A DNA stretch of 64,000 nucleotides from Owenia fusiformis (lineage: Eukaryota > Annelida > Polychaeta > Sabellida > Oweniidae): positions 16,537,754-16,601,753 of the forward strand of contig CAIIXF020000011.1 in the NCBI GenBank assembly GCA_903813345.2, read 5' to 3'. A model generated the notes under the pieces. That model made no database searches. It saw only the letters and a program-made list of their open reading frames with translations, and was not told the origin of the DNA. The stretch's first letter is position 1, and each line of letters opens with the position of its first letter. Shown one piece after another: positions 61,240 to 64,000 of the stretch. Both the position numbers and the translations under genes were made by a program.

Positions 61240-63287
61240 ACTATACGGGTAAATTTAATTCTAAGCATGGATATCGATGAATTTGATCACGTTCATCAAT
61301 TCCAAAATATTATGCATTGTATTTCTGTTTAATAAAAACGCACCGCTCGTTTTTCAAAACTGGCTCCAATTTGGAGCCAGTTTTCAAATCAGCTCGCACC
61401 ATTAAACACAAGCTATAAACGGACAATCTAGCCACTGGGAATCACGAGATACTGTCTCCTGATCATTTTGATGTGGATTATGCATCTTATTCTCTTATAA
61501 TCTGCATGAAAATAAGGAAAAACTGAAAAATATGTAAAATTATAACATAATTTAAGATTTCTTGCAAAAAGTCATTTCAAGTCAAAACTATCAGAGAAAA
61601 TTGAAGTCTAAGTAAAAATATCGATGAATTAGATCACGTTCACTAAATCAGAACAGATTATGCATTGCATTACCGTTAAATAAAAACGCACCGCTCATTT
61701 TTCAAAACTGGCTCCAGCTTGGAGCCAGTTTACAAATCAGCTCGCTCCATCTTACACAAGCTATGTAGGGACAATCTAGCAACTGGGAATCACGAGACAC
61801 TGTCTCACGATCATTTCTATGTGCATTATGCATCTTATTCTCGTATAATTTGCATGAAAATGAGAAAAAACTGAAAAATACGTAAAATTGTAACTTATTT
61901 CAAGATTTTTTGCAAAAAGTCATTTCAAGCCAAAACTATGAGAGAAAGTTCATTTCTAAGTAAAAATATCGATGAATTAGATCACGTTCACCAAATCAGA
62001 ACAGGTAATGCATTGCATTTCCGTTAAATAAAAACGCAGCGCTCATTTTTCAAAACTGGCTCCAACTTGGAGCCAGTTTACAAATCAGCTCGCTCCATCT
62101 TACACAAGCTATGTAGGGGCAATCTAGCAACTGGGAATCACGGGATACTGTCTCCCGATTATTTTTATGTGAATTATGCATCTTATTCTCGTATAATTTG
62201 CATGAAAATGAGAAAAAACTGAAAAATGCGTTAAATTGTAACTTATTTCAAGAATTTTTGCAAAAAGTCATTTCAAGCCAAAACTATGAGAGAAAATTCA
62301 TTTCTAAGTAAAAATATCGATGAATTAGATCACGTTTACTAAATCAGAACAGATTATGCATTGCATTACCGTTAAATAAAAACGCACCGCTCATTTTTCA
62401 AAACTGGCTCCAACTTGGAGCCAGTTTACAAATCAGCTCGCTCCATCTTACACAAGCTATGTAGGGACAATCTAGCAACTGGGAATCACGAGGTACTGTC
62501 TCACGATCATTTCTATGTGCATTATGCATCTTATTCTCGTATAATTTGCATGAAAATGAGAAAAAACTGAAAAATACGTAAAATTGTAACTTATTTCAAG
62601 ATTTTTGCAAAAAGTCATTTCAAGCCAAAACTATGAGAGAAAGTTCATTTCTAAGTAAAAATATCGATGAATAAGATCACGTTCACCAAATCAGAACAGA
62701 TTATGCATTGCATTTCCGTTAAATAAAAACGCAGCGCTCATTTTTCAAAACTGGCTTCAACTTGGAGCCAGTTTACAAATCAGCTCGCTCCATCTTACAC
62801 AAGCTATGTAAGGGCAATCTAGCAACTGGGAATCACGGGATACTGTCTCCCGATTATTTTTATGTGAATTATGCATCTTATTCTCGTATAATTGGCCTGA
62901 AAATGAGAAAAAACTGAAAAATACGTTAAATTGTAACTTATTTCAAGATTTTTTGCAAAAAGTCATTTTAAGCCAAAACTATGAGAAAAAATTCATTTCT
63001 AAGTAAAAATATCGATGAATTAGATCACGTTCACTAAATCAGAACAGATTATGCATTGCATTTCCGTTTAATAAAATCGCACCGCTCATTTTTCAAAACT
63101 GTCTCCAACTTGGAGCCAGTTTACAAATCAGCTCGCTCCATCTTACACAAGCTATGTAGGGACAATTTAGCAACTGGGATTCACGGGATACTGTGTCACG
63201 ATCATTTCTATGTGCATTATGCATCTTATTCTCGTATGATTTGCATGAAAATGAGAAAAAAACTGAAAAATACGTAAAATTGTAACT
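61240..63287 (+). repeat. 348-bp satellite, forward block
   Basis: Six head-to-tail units, each containing the palindrome TGGCTCCAACTTGGAGCCA, at 61361, 61709, 62057, 62405, 62752 and 63101 (spacing 347-349 bp). The first is the most diverged. Units 2 to 6 alternate between two sub-types (see findings). Confidence 0.92.
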
Positions 63288-64000
63288 TTGGCTTGAAATG
63301 ACTTTTTGCAAAAAATCTTGAAATAAGTTACAATTTTACGTATTTTTCAGTTTTTTTCTCATTTTCAGGCCAATTATACGAGAATAAGATGCATAATGCA
63401 CATAGAAATGATCGTGATACAGTATCCCGTGATTCCCAGTTGCTAGATTGCCCCTACATAGCTTGTGTAAGATGGAGCGAGCTGATTTGTTAACTGGCTC
63501 CAAGTTGGAGCCAGTTTTGAAAAATGAGCGGTGCGTTTTTATTAAACGGAAAAGCAATGCATAATCTGTTCTGATTTAGTGAACATGATCTAATTCATCG
63601 ATATTTTTACTTAGAAATGAATTTTCTCTCATAGTTTTGGCTTGAAATGACTTTTTGCAAAAAATCTTGAAATAAGTTACAATTTTACGTATTTTTCAGT
63701 TTTTTCTCATTTTCATGCAAATTATACGAGAATAAGATGCACAATGCACATAGAAATGATCGTGGGACAGTATCCCGTGATTCCCAGTTGCTAGATTGTC
63801 CCTACATAGCTTGTGTAAGATGGAGCGAGCTGATTTGTAAACTGGCTCCAAGTTGGAGCCAGTTTTGTAAAATGAGCGGTGCGTTTTTATTACACGGAAA
63901 TGCAATGCATAATCTGTTATGATTTGGTGAACATGATCTAATTCATCGATATGTTTACTTAGAATTGATTTTTCTCTCATAGTCTTGGCTTGAAATGACT
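63288..64000 (-). repeat. 348-bp satellite, inverted block, runs off the window
   Basis: The same satellite on the opposite strand: palindromes at 63494 and 63842. The switch is at about 63287, where GTAACTT joins TGGCTTGAAATGAC. The array continues past the window edge. Confidence 0.9.

Noticed and set aside
63093-63980. Frames of 72-94 codons in the 348-bp satellite
   Set aside because: They follow the monomer on both strands and break between monomers.

Overview
The window is AT-rich animal DNA from what looks like a marine invertebrate. Evidence for this is a GH13 alpha-amylase with spliced exons and the extra C-terminal domain known from molluscs, echinoderms and other invertebrates, an invertebrate-type class A GPCR, an EF-hand protein resembling sarcoplasmic calcium-binding proteins, a eukaryotic tRNA-Arg, and a dense load of LINEs, foldback and Helentron-like elements. 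I cannot settle the phylum from sequence alone; a lophotrochozoan or an echinoderm/hemichordate both fit.

Layout. 1-8 kb: a 5'-truncated L1/Tx1-like LINE (1929-6561) inserted into the loop of a foldback repeat, then an 0.8-kb TIR transposon (7171-7980). 8.9-9.9 kb: an intact single-exon GPCR. 12-19 kb: minisatellites and a second LINE on the minus strand (12910-18567) with one uninterrupted 1243-codon ORF2 and a tandemly repeated 3' UTR. 19.6-20.4 kb: a duplicated tRNA-Arg unit with one structurally intact gene. 22.0-23.8 kb: an unrecognised, probably disordered 593-aa protein. 24-33.7 kb: repeat-rich, including a 3.5-kb foldback element with nested inverted elements in both arms. 33.9-43.0 kb: a tandem family of three paralogous genes of no family I recognise. 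43.5-51.6 kb: Helentron-like arrays of ~477-bp units, interrupted by a 2.8-kb foldback transposon whose arms are a 42-bp minisatellite. 53.0-54.2 kb: a small TIR element and the last exon of an EF-hand gene. 54.8-60.6 kb: the alpha-amylase gene, with TATA box, signal-peptide exon, three catalytic-domain exons, three tandem symmetric copies of a linker exon and one further C-terminal exon. 60.9-64.0 kb: a hairpin array and a 348-bp satellite with alternating monomers and an orientation switch, probably inside an amylase intron or just 3' of the gene.

The best candidate for something undescribed is the 33.9-43.0 kb family. Its proteins begin with an N-myristoylation-type MGNE(Q/L)S start, carry 2, 4 or 0 copies of a 40-residue (120-bp) repeat, and end in a shared basic, Asn-rich tail. 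The amylase linker-exon triplication and the minisatellite-armed foldback element come next. Exon boundaries were placed by eye from reading frame, GT/AG and phase; no alignments or database searches were run.
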